Source: Labia minor (taxonomy: Eukaryota; Arthropoda; Insecta; Dermaptera; Spongiphoridae). From it: a stretch of 64,000 bases of DNA. The position numbers were made by a program, and so were the translations under genes. Shown here in pieces: positions 10,037-21,150 of the stretch (position 1 is its first letter; each line of letters starts with the position of its first letter). The notes under the pieces are model-generated. The model was given only the letters and a program-made list of their open reading frames with translations, did no database searches and was not told where the DNA came from. The DNA lies in the NCBI GenBank assembly GCA_963082975.1, contig OY720350.1:49120734-49184733 (forward strand), read 5' to 3'.

Positions 10037-11524
10037 GAAAAATTTCACTTGTTGACCCTCCTCCCGCTTTTGGAGTTCTAGGTCTCCGTTGCGAAAGCGT
10101 GTGAATACAAACGAGTGTGAATGTGAATGTCTGCGTGTCGGTTAGCTAATCGAGTGAAAGTCCCGAACCTTGGCTCAAAATTCAATCGTTGAGGTCAACG
10201 AACTCGCCAACATCAAAAAAAAAATCAGAACACTCGAAACTCAATAGATGAGTTGTTGAATCAAACGATTTACTAGCAAAAAAAAAAAAAATGAAATATC
10301 ATTTCTCTTAACGATTTGCAACATCCGTGAAATTCATCCAATTAGATTGGATAAAAAATAATTCGCACAATTGTGAAATAAAATGTTTTTTTTTTTATTT
10401 ATTTTCTTATAGAAATGGACTCATTGAAAAACTAGCCTAAGGAGATTTGCAAAATTGTTTTTAACAGATATTTCTATTTTACAATCAAAAAAAAGTATAT
10501 ACCTAAACACGTTACATTATTTAAAAATAGTTTGCCTAATATAAAGAAATAATAAATTTTAAATATAATTAGTATTGTTATTTAAGGAAAGGTATAATTT
10601 TCAAAAAGATTAATAAAAATTAATCAAAATAAATAATTTTATCTATGTATCTGCAATCTGTATTATTTTTAAAAAAAATAAATAATTTAATTATTTTTAA
10701 TAAATTCAATTATAAATAAAAAAAAATATTCTTACAATATAATTATCTTATTTACAAATCAACTGATTTTATTGATTGAAGAAAAATAATACAATTAACT
10801 ATATTTCGGAAAAAATACATAAAATTACATTATTTAGATCTTTAATGAAAAAAAAAATTCATTTTTATTCATTGTGTTCTAAATTAAATCATGCATTTCA
10901 TATAACTTATATTTAAATTAATAGTAAAACACAATTTTAAATATTTGATTTTTAATTCAAATAAACTTTTGAAAGTAGATTAAAAGAGAATTTCAAGGAT
11001 CAGGAAAAGCCATAAATGTTTCGCTGAAACGATAAAGACATTTTTATGAACTGAATAGTCGAAGGGGTCGAAGTTGCGTGGGTGTATAAAAAAAAAATCC
11101 CCTTTCTGAGGGGTTCTTGGGGTGCAATGACCACGGAATCAGGCCAGGAGAATGTGGTGGGAGGAAAATCGGATACCCGAACGATAATTATAGAGATGTT
11201 GTCCTAATTTTCTTCAGCTGTCTCATGATTCAGATGACGTTAATCCTCTGTATTTCAATTAGTGAAAATTTATTTATCAAAAAAAAAAAAAAATTAAAAT
11301 AAATTTATCATAAAATCCATTTAATTTAAATAATTTGAAGTGTTTACATATAAACAAATTTTTGTAAAAATATAAAAATGACTAAAACTTTTGATATTTC
11401 TTGGAAAGGTAAATTTGAATAAATTGTTTTTTTTTTTTTGATTATCGCAGATGAAGAATTTATGGACAATAACTTCAGTAAAATTAAAACAAATATTGAG
11501 TTTTTCGTAAAATTTTTTCTATTT
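9517..11524. other. AT-rich DNA with one GC-richer island
   Basis: Mainly poly-A/T and simple repeats, including a (TA)n run at about 10006-10033. The patch at 10050-10220 is unique and GC-richer; another short one at 11030-11220 has a 61-codon frame with no motif. No element ends were recognised. Confidence 0.5.
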
Positions 11525-11770
11525 TTAGGTTAAATTGAAATGCAGTGCAAATGCATCGTAAATATTTATTAAGTTATACGTGCCTTTTTGTTCCACAACC
11601 TCCATCTTTCCAGAAAGAGGAAAGTTTTTTATGATTAATTTATTTACATGATTTTTGACATCGAGTAATGACTCAGTTTTGTTTTTAATAAGGAAATTGT
11701 GTAATGTTAGAAATAGATGATAATAGAAGGATGCGAGATCTGGTGAATATGAGGGATGTTTCACAATTCA
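11525..11770 (-). pseudogene. mariner transposase C-terminal remnant
   Basis: The minus-strand frame reads HPSYSPDLASFYYHLFLTLH, then a region ending VVEQKGTYNLI. This is the C-terminal block of mariner transposases (usually HPPYSPDLAPSDYHLF to VVEQNGQYLI). In active mariners the aspartate of the SDYH motif is the third catalytic acid of the D,D34D triad; here tyrosine replaces it. The usual end is read through into AT-rich DNA, and there is no N-terminal part or terminal repeat nearby. It is an old, inactive fragment of a transposase that would cut and paste at TA sites. Confidence 0.75.
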
Positions 11771-12299
11771 GTACAATTCCACAAGTTGATATTTGAAATA
11801 TTGAAAATTAATTAATAAAAAGTACTTTTTTCGATTAATATATACATGAGACTATAATATAAGTATAACTGTTTCTCAAACTTTCCTTTATTTTTCACAA
11901 TATATTAATGATAGTTGATGTTAGAAGCTAATTATATTACGACTTCAGACATAAAATATCTATCTATGTATTTTTCTTCAACTGTGAATATAAATAAATA
12001 AAACAAATAAGATAGTCAAATCATTAAAATAAAAAATTCCTATTTATTTAAAAAAAAAATATTTATTATTTATTTTTATAATAATCCATTAAAAGTTATT
12101 CATGTCGAAAAGTAAAGCAAATAGGACAACTATTATTAAATTACATTTTATAAACATATATATACCTACATATATCTACATTTGGTAGACATAAATTAAA
12201 AAGAAATATTTTTTTTTTAATATTATTATAAATGAATAAATAATCATTTTGACAAGTGAAAGTTAAAGTTGATTTTTATTTTTTTGCATCCATCATGCA
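11771..12299. other. AT-rich DNA, nothing recognised
   Basis: Poly-A/T and TATA-type simple repeats only. Confidence 0.6.
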
Positions 12300-12309
12300 T
12301 GTATATTTT

Positions 12310-12490
12310 TTTATTGGCTTTAATTGAAGGAGACCTTCCCCCACTGCATTTACCGTGTTTTTGTAAATGGATGAACAGCACGAGGCAGAAAGCCTCGACG
12401 GTCAATAAGGGGGTGTGGGAGTTCGTGACCGCAAGACTCGAACCCGGAAGAACACTTCACTTCCCTCTCACTCTCTACTAATACAACTAC
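12310..12490 (-). mobile_element. tRNA-headed SINE-like element
   Basis: The minus strand has a B box (CCGGGTTCGAGTCT, 12432-12445 region) and a plausible A box about 45 bases upstream (TAGTTGTATTAGTAG). A GC-richer body follows, containing GTCGAGGCTTTCTGCCTCG, and runs to ~12310. This layout fits a Pol III-transcribed SINE. No second copy occurs in the window and no target duplication was identified. Confidence 0.45.
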
Positions 12491-12807
12491 ACATTGTAAA
12501 TACACGAAACATTTTCAGCAAGAATAAATCAACGGATAATTTTACTTTTTATTATTATATTTATTTCCTTTAGAAAAAAAAGACAAAATATAATAATTTA
12601 ATTTGTTCTTATTATATGCAGTTCTATTCTCATGAAAATATTTTTAATTAAATTAAATTATAAAAAAAATTTCCATAAAATTTTATAACTAATAATATTA
12701 TTTAATTTGACTATAAGAGGAAAATTTAAAAAAAAATCTGATTATAATTTTTTTTTATTATTATAATAATAATTTGTCTTAGAATGAAAATAAGAAAAAA
12801 ATTATTA

Positions 12808-13030
12808 AAAGACCACATTATTTGTATAAAATTATTTATTAAATTAAAATAATTGTGTACAACGTTTCAACTGCTTATTCTGCAGTCGTTTTCAAGTAAC
12901 CGTACGCTTGCTCCGATTCAAGCGGACTGATGCATGTCGGGACACGTCACCTCTTATATAGGCAGTAAACGTTGTACAATTATTTTAATTTAATAAATAA
13001 TTTTATACAAATAATGTGGTCTTTTAATAA
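12808..13030. mobile_element. Penelope-like palindrome, second family
   Basis: The arms at 12808-12863 and 12965-13027 are near-perfect inverted repeats running from ACGTT through a TAATAAATTATTTT-type block to AATGTGGTCTTTT. The centre on the minus strand contains CGACTGCAGAATAAGCAGTT followed by GAAACGTTG, again a stem followed by GAAACGTTG, as in the palindrome at 8405-8705, with different stem bases. Confidence 0.5.
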
Positions 13031-13880
13031 AAATTCTCTTAATAATTATCAAAATAACCACAAAAGCTTTAATAAATACATTTATGAGAAATATAAGAAA
13101 AAAATTTATAATATAATAAAATAAATTAATAATTGAAATATATTATAAAATTAATTAATATATATTAACAACACGAGCACTGAATGGTTAATATAAATCC
13201 AAATTTTGTTGGTCAATAAATTAAATAATAATAATAATAATAAAATTTTATTAGAATTGGGTGAATTTTTGTCAGTTCATTAAAATTGTTTCTTTATTTA
13301 TAGGGGGATTCGAATTCAAAAAATTTTAATTTTTATTTATTTATTTATTGAAATATGGAAAAATAATTATTTTTAATCTTATAACGTATTGACATATCTA
13401 TTATTAATAATAATTAATAAATTCTAATTCAAATAGAAACGCTCAATCAAGGACTCGCGATTTTTTATGACAGGCGTGTCGGAACATAATTGAAAAACTA
13501 TTTAATAGACACAATGAAAAATAAATATAGTAATAATAATAATAATAATAAGTATAATATTACACATTATAATAAGACATTTTTTACAAGATTTAAATTT
13601 TAATAGAGAGATTAATTTTGTATGATATATACATACAATCATTTATATTTTTATAATTTTATACAAATGAATATATAATTTTAGCGTTTCTGAAAGTGTT
13701 CAACCAGAATTTCGTTTACATAGTCTAAATTTTCACTCCATAATAACAGTTTTTGACAATGAATTGAAAACATGCATACTTTCCATTTCATGTTTAATCT
13801 AGAAGCATCATCCTCAAATTAATTAGAAATGTATTTAATCACTTCCTCTATTGTGCGCAATTTGAGATCTCTATGTAATG
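13031..13880. other. AT-rich DNA, nothing recognised
   Basis: Simple repeats, including (AAT)n near 13225 and (TAA)n near 13531. No gene or element ends. Confidence 0.6.
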
Positions 13881-13888
13881 GTCTAACT

Positions 13889-14358
13889 CAGAGGTTCTTA
13901 AACTTATGTACTCGGCGAACCCCCACTTGAAAAAATTTTTTTTGACGGACCCCATCCCAACTTTAGGTACTTTACGTCATTTTATTAGTTATATATAATT
14001 TCTGGCTTACGATCTCATAAGAACAAGGATACATGATGAATATTTCTAAAAGTGATTGGTGAATAACGATTTTTTTGCATATTGTAAAACACATTTTATT
14101 AGAAATTATAATATTGAAGAAAGAAAATTCAGCTAAATATGAAGATGGAAACGGTAGCAATAGTTTCTAGCACATTTCGTTGAATTTGGGTATTTGATCT
14201 CTGTTTCCTCACAAAGCCATGCCATCGCTCCTTTTATATTAAATAAAGTTTTAACTGACTCATCATTTTCTCGTGCACCTGTACGATCACTTTGCGGACC
14301 CCCAGTAAAGGCTTCGCTGACCCCCAGGGGTCCGCGGACCACAGTTTAAGAACCTCTG
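13889..14358. mobile_element. hAT-type MITE with 8-bp target duplication
   Basis: A 470-bp element begins CAGAGGTTCTTAAACTT and ends AAGTTTAAGAACCTCTG-like in inverted form, typical of hAT terminal repeats. It is flanked by perfect 8-bp duplications GTCTAACT at 13881-13888 and 14359-14366, the length hAT transposases make. The inner ends carry GGACCCC-rich blocks. Short minus-strand frames inside show no transposase motif, so it is non-autonomous. Confidence 0.9.
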
Positions 14359-14683
14359 GTCTAACTGGTAGATACCGAGGTGCCTTAGTTATTATACTCA
14401 AGATATTGTTTTGGGTCCGCTGTAATTTAATTATATTGGATGCTCTTTAAAATATATGGATATCTTTTTTTTGACAAAAGTAAATATGGTTTTTTACATA
14501 ATTGTATGTTAACTTAACTCACATTCGATTGGTCCATTTTAATATATTAATATTATATAGGAGTTAGAAATTTTCTTATATTAAGAAAGAAGAAGAAATG
14601 GTGAAGATATCTAATAGTTATATCAGTTCGAATAATGCACGTGAAAGTAACATTGCAAATTAAATATTTCATAATTGAAAGTG

Positions 14684-15010
14684 AGAAATTTATATACGAT
14701 ATAATATACCTGTATATATAATTAATCCCCTAACTAAGCTTATTTTCTTATTTAGAGAATTGATAAGTGGTATTCTTCTTCCTCTAAATAAGGTTGAATT
14801 TTAATAAAGATCAGAGGGGGACTAGTTAGAACTGATAGAAAAAAGTTAAAAGGTAAAGGACATGATTTTTCCATGGGAGAGGGAAGGCAGAAAAAATCAT
14901 GAGCTCACGTGAGGGCAGGAACGCCAATCCCTGAAATATAATTCTTTTCTACTAGGATTATAGAAAAGAATCTACCCGTTACCCAGGATATTATTTTTAA
15001 ATTTATTAAA
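14684..15010 (+). mobile_element. family D element, partial copy D3
   Basis: The left part (to ~14815) matches 53324-53453. The right part (from ~14855) matches the 3' half of the core of D1 and D2. Hairpins seen: CTTATTTAGAG (14747-14757) with CTCTAAATAAG (14782-14792); CATGATTTTT with AAAAATCATG; the palindrome CTCACGTGAG; and ATTCTTTTCTA (14941-14951) with TAGAAAAGAAT (14961-14971). The long GAA-loop hairpin of D1 and D2 is missing. Non-coding. Confidence 0.7.
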
Positions 15011-15339
15011 AATTAATTTTACATTTCATGAAACTTATTCAATTTTTTCTTATTGCTTCATATATAAAAACAATAAAATTATTTCCTTCCTTTTCAAGTA
15101 ATTTTTATGTTATTTTCAGTTATTTATTTTGGAATATAAAATTTGAAAATAGAATCGAATAGCAGGGAAAATGTTTCAATGTTAAAATACAAAAAAGAAG
15201 GAATGATTGGGATGGAAAAGTTGGTTAAATCGATTTATTAAAATAATTCGTATTAATTTATTTGTCGTATAATACGTAGTATAATTAATTTGTATATAAT
15301 TTCATTTAGCGAAGGGGAAATAATAGAATTTATTTTGAA

Positions 15340-15460
15340 AATAAAGTCAAAGGCAGTTGAATCTCATCCATTGGGGGTAAGCAATGCAGCATTGCTATGC
15401 TGTCCCCTTCAAGGTCACCGAGAAGCAAAGCATTGGAGGTGGGGGCGAAATTTATTAAAT
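15340..15460. promoter_or_regulatory. GC-richer island with FTZ-F1/NR5A-type site
   Basis: TCAAGGTCA at 15409-15417 is an exact match to the monomeric nuclear receptor site bound by FTZ-F1/NR5A proteins. Just upstream is GCAATG-CAG-CATTGC. A nine-base match occurs often by chance; the local GC rise is the only supporting sign. Confidence 0.2.
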
Positions 15461-15589
15461 ATATATAATTAATATATCAGTAAAAAGTTAAAAATCTATA
15501 TTTTATAAAATTAAATTTTTATTTGAATCTTTTCTAAAATTTATTAAACTTCATTTAAATTAATAGGAATAAATAAATTTACAATTAAT

Positions 15590-15732
15590 TCTTGATTGAG
15601 GGATGATTGCGGTGGTGACGCCGGTCAACGTCTTCGACAGGAAAGGGAATATGAACTGATTGCACTCGAAGCTGCTCACCGGCAGGCCAGGAGGGAGGGT
15701 GGGAGGGAGGTGTGAAGAGGTGGCGGAGGGGG
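15590..15732. other. GC-rich unique patch next to D1
   Basis: GC-rich, ending in a G-rich GGGAGGGAGG region directly before D1. It is absent at the corresponding edge of D2, so it is probably flanking host DNA. Confidence 0.3.
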
Positions 15733-17046
15733 TCAACATGGCGGCAAATCTTTTCAATCTGTCAAAATTCAATAATTAATATTTAATCAACGAAGCATCG
15801 TAAAATTATATAATAGTAGTGAAAATGAATCTACGTTTCATGATGAATCTATCCGTATAGGTTTTATCTGTTGTTATGAGGCAATATTTTTGTTGAACTG
15901 TAAAAATAAACCAATATTAAAATTAATTAAAAATTTCCATTTAATGATACAAAAAATCAATTTTATTTAGAATCTGGCTAAAATTATGATCAATGGATTG
16001 GTCTTGGTCACCATTTACAAGATTTAGTCAAAAATTTTAATAAAATGAAAAACATTGATTTGATTGGTTTTTCCTAATTCTCCAAATCGTTCTATAAATA
16101 TGAGTTCCAAATTTTTACTAATATGAAGCGTAGGAGAGGTGGGTCCTCTCAGAGGCATATAAGACATGTCTCACTCGTGAATATACCGGTTTTGCTAATC
16201 GGAGAATTGACGTAATCTGGATATATATGAATTAACCCCCGAAGGGGGTTAATTCATATATATATAGGAGACTCTAAAGAGTCTCCTATAAGATACAAGA
16301 TTTCAATTTTTTTTCTTTTTAATGAAGCTATGCTAGGTATTCTCCTTCATCCAAATAAATTTGATTTTTTGAATGATCAGGGATGGGGGGTCGGAGAGAG
16401 TAAGAGCAAGGGAATGGATGGAAAGGAGTCAACGCGGGTAAAGGACATGATTCCTCGAGGTAGAAGAGGGATTTAGAAGAAATCATGAGCTCACGTGAGG
16501 GCAGGGGCGCCAATCCCTGAAATAGAATTCTTTTCTACTGGGTTTTAGAAAAGAATCTACTCGCTACCCGGGATATTATTTTTAAATTTATTAAAAAATA
16601 ATTTTAGATCATAATCATCCTATATGTTATTACATCTTTTATATACCATATATTTATATATTTTTCTTATCCCGATAATTTATATAATTTTTATCCGAGG
16701 GCTTCCCTTTCTCAAAACACCGTTTAGTCCTAGACTACTCTATTCTACCCAAATTTCGCCTCTACCTCCCCCTCCTCTCATATCCATTCCAAAATGAAAT
16801 ATTTATTTTAATTGAAGTTATAAATTTAAATGAAAAATAACAGCCCTTCCATTTACAATTTTTTTTAATTAATATTATTATAATAATTAAAACTAACATA
16901 TCTTTCATATATCTAAATCGGCGATATAATGACTTCTTAAATTATCTTCTAAAATTTTAAAATTATTTGCCCATATCCATAGTCGATCGCAGACTATATT
17001 TTATTCAAAAAGTAGCCCCTAAAAGCTAAAAGTTTGGCCACACCTG
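15733..17046 (+). mobile_element. family D element, copy D1 (~1.3 kb, hairpin-rich)
   Basis: It matches 54408-56250 from TCAACATGGCGGC to GGCCACACCTG. No reading frame is shared. The core (about 16078-16670) is far better conserved than the left flank. It starts with a TATA-like CTATAAATATGAG and carries a chain of hairpins: GAGAGG-TGGGT-CCTCTC; a perfect 20-bp stem with GAA loop (16221-16240 with 16244-16263); a 12-bp stem with TAAA loop (16263-16274 with 16279-16290); and ATTCTTTTCTA with TAGAAAAGAAT (16527-16556). The last 15 bases resemble a hAT-type end (CAGGTGTGGCCAAAC inverted), but I found no matching left end. Family unknown to me. Confidence 0.7.
16221..16290. other. double hairpin of family D
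   Basis: Two adjacent perfect stems: 20 bp closed by GAA, then 12 bp closed by TAAA. The first differs from its D2 counterpart (54901-54943) by compensating changes; the second is unchanged. Confidence 0.9.
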
Positions 17047-18614
17047 ATATATACCATAATATAAATGTTTTTGATAATAAAGAAAATTAATTTAAATTTT
17101 ATTTATTCACTTATATCGATAGCATTATGAAGGTTTTCATTGTTGACATGAAGCAAGGTGGGGTCATGCCAAGATCAGGGCCCAAGCAATAAAATTATAT
17201 TCATCTGATATAAGAACTATATTTTATAATCAATAATTCTATTAAAAACTAAGGAAATATTATTTAAATATTAAAATAATTATATTATCCGTCTACAATA
17301 ACATTTTTGTGTAATATATATATATATATATAATTAAATTATTAAAATAAAATTAAAATAAAATATATCATTTATTAATTTAATAAAAAAATTAGGTTTC
17401 AAAATAATATTTCTTTTGGGTTCAAACTGGGTATCTTATGGGAGTAGAGCTGAGTAAAACATCAGCTAAATTTTAAAAATGGTTCTCAAAAATTTTAAAA
17501 TTTTAATTTATTATAAATTGTAATTTTTAAATTATCAATAAAAAAATCAATCAATACAATTTCATGAACATAATTTCTCTTTACTATAATATATATATAT
17601 GTCTTATTCAAACATAAATTGTTAGGTCAGGTAGTGTTAAATTGGGGTGGGTTGGTTGTAAATAGTATCAAGTAAGTGCCACGCATATTGACATTGGATC
17701 AAATCAGTGAAAGAATGATAATTTATTGAGAGTCTACCCTATCTTAAGACTAATAAAATTCAGATTATTAATATAATTATTTTACTTAATATTAATATTT
17801 TATAAATAACCTCAAGTTCAATTAATTTAATAATAATAATAATAATAATGTGATTAAAAAATTTTAACTACAGATAATTTTTAGTATTATTTAATCAAAT
17901 ATATTATATTTCCGTTGACCTCAACTTGATAATATTTTTGTCAGGTTAATTTAATAACCAATTTTCAAAAAAATAAATAAATAAATAAAAAAATAGCCTA
18001 ATGAACAACTTGCATAATTAATTTATTAAAACTGAATATATATGGAGTTGAATGTTCAATTCCTACTTTGCGTAATAATCAAAAATAAAAGTTTTGATTA
18101 ATATCGACATTTAAAAACAGCAAAAAAGCTTCTTTCGCTTAATGGAAACTTAATTAATGAACCTTGGAAAATGATTTATTAGAACAAGGCCAGTGAGCTT
18201 TTTTGTTTTTGTTTTAATATTACCAAATTCCTTCTTCATTTATCCCTAAATAAAGTGTTTTTTAGATACTTGTATTGTCAATGAGAAAAGATTTATGATT
18301 TTACTGTCATTTTAATTACATTTTTTTTTTATATTTTAATATTTATATAAATTCAGCCCTTCATGTTTTATATACATTAAAAAGTAAGTAAAAATTAGAA
18401 ATGTATTAAAATACTTGAATAAATAAAAGGAGTATATTTTTTGGATTTATTTTTTCTTTTCTTTTTCAAATGTTGCATATAAAATATGTAAAATATGTGA
18501 ATTGATAAAAGATTTTTCTTTTATATGAGAGAAATTTGTATTTTTTGTTTGTTTTATTGGTACTATAGATCAGTACATACATTTATTTATTTTTATTCGA
18601 TCACATAACATTTT
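17047..18614. other. AT-rich DNA, nothing recognised
   Basis: Simple repeats ((TA)n near 17318, (AAT)n near 17829) and unique AT-rich DNA. No frame, RNA gene or element end. Confidence 0.5.
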
Positions 18615-19239
18615 TACCGACCGACGATAGTAAGGGAGGTATTGTTTTCACACCAAATTTCACATGTGGAGATTTTTACATATCTCCACGAATCATGCAT
18701 TTTCTAAACAGAAAAAAGTATTTTTAGCATGATGTCTGTCCGTCTGTCCGTCCGTATAGATGTGTACAGCCTGAACGGCTCAACCGATTTTGATGAAATT
18801 TGGTATATTTACTTAATGCATCAGTGGGATGAATTGATCAACTTTTGGTGCAATTCCGGAAACCGGAAGTGGTAGTATTAGCGATCGACGATAGGAAGGA
18901 AAGGGTTATTTTCACACTAAAGGAGATTTTTTTATATATCACCACGAATCATGCATTTTGTATTGGTTTTATCCTCGAAAAAAATCATATTTATTAGTTT
19001 TTTCTTGATTTAAAATTATATGACGTCATCCAGCCATGTATGACGTCATAGCCTGGTCTTGCATATATATTATAAATAAAATAAAATTAAAAATGTTTAT
19101 ATTTATTATTTATGTATCCATATCTGTTTTTTATTACATTAATAGATATATGAAAATTATTTGAAATTGTTTCTGTAGCTGGAAATTAATTTATTTCAAA
19201 CCGTCGGTCGGTTCGGACCTGGCCACAGGTCAACTTATT
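18615..19239 (+). mobile_element. family A HINE-like element, copy A3 (full length)
   Basis: Very close to A2 over its whole length, with intact TACCGACCGACG start, TGACGTCA pair at 19021-19028 and 19041-19048, and 3' hairpin followed by AACTTATT. It lacks a ~15-base piece of the CACACCAAATTTCACATG repeat after AAGGGTTATTTTCACAC. Confidence 0.8.
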
Positions 19240-20600
19240 TGCAAATGTTTAAACCTTCATCCTCATGTTAAGTAGTTGAACTACTGAGCTTTCAGATTCT
19301 TTTAAATTTCTTCTAAGTATTATTAAGTTTTTGCACATATTTCATCGTTAATAATAATAAGAAATAAATATCTAAAATAAGTTTTTTTTTCCTTTGATTT
19401 GTTAATATTAATTATTTAAATTATTCATTTTACTGTTTGAAATTACCTAAGAATTAATTTTTAAAAATAGTTTTTATAACCATTTCCATATATAAATATT
19501 AAATATAGTGGAAATATCCTATCTTGCAACCCTGATGTCAAAGTACAAAATTATTTAATTTTGTTGTTGATAATTTGAGGATAATGACATTTATTGATTA
19601 AAATTAAAGAATAAAGGTGGAGAAATGTTTTTAAATAATAATATTAAGTAGATTGAGATATTTTTTGTTAATTGATTTGTTTATAATCTTGAAATGTCGA
19701 GCTTTGTATTGATACATTAACTGTCTTGGCATTCGTGGTAGCTAGTAAACTATTCTATCTACCTTTACTGTGGGATGTGAAGTTAGATAACATTACTGCC
19801 TTGGCTTTTGTTTTTAATTAGCTGGTACATTCACCTGGCGACCTCATTCATCTCTAGAAGGGGAGAGTAGTGGGGCGGAGGGAAGGAATTGAAGTATTGC
19901 ACAAGCAATGGTGATAGGGGAGAAGAGCAATTGAAGGGAGAATTCAGGGATAAACACAATCCAAACTTCTACGTTTTTTTTATTTGATTTCCTTTTTAAA
20001 TGATCAAATAAAATAAATATAAATATTTTATCTCTATCATTTAAAAATATTTTATAATAAAAAAATACATTAAAAATTATTTATAATTTTGATTTTAGAT
20101 GATAATTAAGATTTAGAAAGTTATAAATTTAATTAAATATTAATGATGAACAATATTTATTCTAGAGTTTAAATTTAAATTTAAATTAGATTATAGGTAT
20201 CTTCATTTGTTTAAAATCTTGAGATAAAGAGTTATTTCAAAGGATTATGAGTGCTAGTCTAATTTTAATCAAAAATGTGTTTAGTTTTGCCTATTTATTT
20301 TGTTTAACTAATTTAATAAATTAAATTTTTTTATATATTATTATATAGTGAAACAAATAAAATAAAAAGTGTGAAAAACTTTCTATAATATTTATTTCTA
20401 TAGGGTCACTGAACTCAGAACAACATTTCTGTTATGATACACCTCCACATCCAATTCTTATTTCCACCAATTTCTCTCCAATCAGTTGATTTTATAGAAT
20501 CAGCCCTTCGCCAAATTAGTCCGAACATAGATCTAAGGGGAGGGGGGAGTGATGGCTACAGGTGCATTTGGGGAAATTCTATTCTGAGATCACTAAATAA
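19240..20600. other. AT-rich DNA with two GC-richer patches
   Basis: Patches at about 19690-19940 and 20490-20580 are unique and GC-richer (for example GGGGAGAGTAGTGGGGCGGAG). No gene was recognised. The 131-codon plus frame from 20434 runs into the mariner at 20602 and is not a plausible gene. Confidence 0.4.
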
Positions 20601-20601
20601 T

Positions 20602-21150
20602 AGGTTGATGCATAATTATTGCGACTTTTTTTCAGCGCCTTTTTTCTTTAAAAAAATGGCTGAATTCCGGACAAAAGTGTCAAGTTGCAGTTCAACTTTA
20701 ATAGTGTCGTCTATCTGGCTCAACTTAACCGTCTTCACGCTGCAATCGAAGCGAAACAACCACGAAAAAAGAACCACTACGATAACGCTCGTCCTCATGT
20801 TGTCTCACTGTCGTCGCATCAATCGCTAGTAAGGGATTGGATCTGCTCCCACATCCACCATATTCACCGACCGAAGCTCCTACAGACGACCACGTCAATC
20901 TGTCGTTGAAAAACTGACAAAGAAACCAAATTTACGATGATTTTAATGAATTGGAGGCCGATGTTAAAGCGTAGATCGCCTCCAAGAGTCGTAACTTTTT
21001 CGCCCATGCAAAGCAAATGGGAAGCAGTTCTTGAAGTGGATGGTGATTACGCTCCAGAATGATCATTTAAACATGTTTTTATTAAATATTTTTATTTTTT
21101 TTTTCTAAATATAAAATATCGAAAAAGTCGCAATAATTATGCATCAACCT
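20602..21150 (+). mobile_element. cecropia/Hsmar1-like mariner, internally deleted
   Basis: Perfect 29-bp inverted ends (20602-20630 and 21122-21150, outer bases AGGTTGATGCATAATTATTG) flanked by TA. The layout resembles the Hsmar1-type end. At 549 bp it is less than half the ~1.3 kb of intact mariners. Inside, one frame reads LNRLHAAIEAKQPRKK then YDNARPH, where the D (20781) is the second catalytic acid. Shifted frames give the C-terminal pieces PTDDHV and FNELEADVKA, and the end VLEVDGDYAPE before a TGA. The N-terminal DNA-binding half is missing and there are frameshifts, so it is a dead element that an active relative could still mobilise through its ends. Confidence 0.9.

Noticed and set aside
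14133-14342. Transposase fragment inside the hAT MITE
   Set aside because: The 69-codon frame shows no hAT dimerisation or DDE motif and spans the terminal repeat.
16150-16175. p53-like decamer AGACATGTCT in family D
   Set aside because: Fits the half-site rule, but a single decamer in a hairpin-rich element is more simply a short palindrome.
20434-20829. 131-codon plus-strand open frame
   Set aside because: It starts in unique DNA and runs into the mariner ends in a frame that does not encode transposase.
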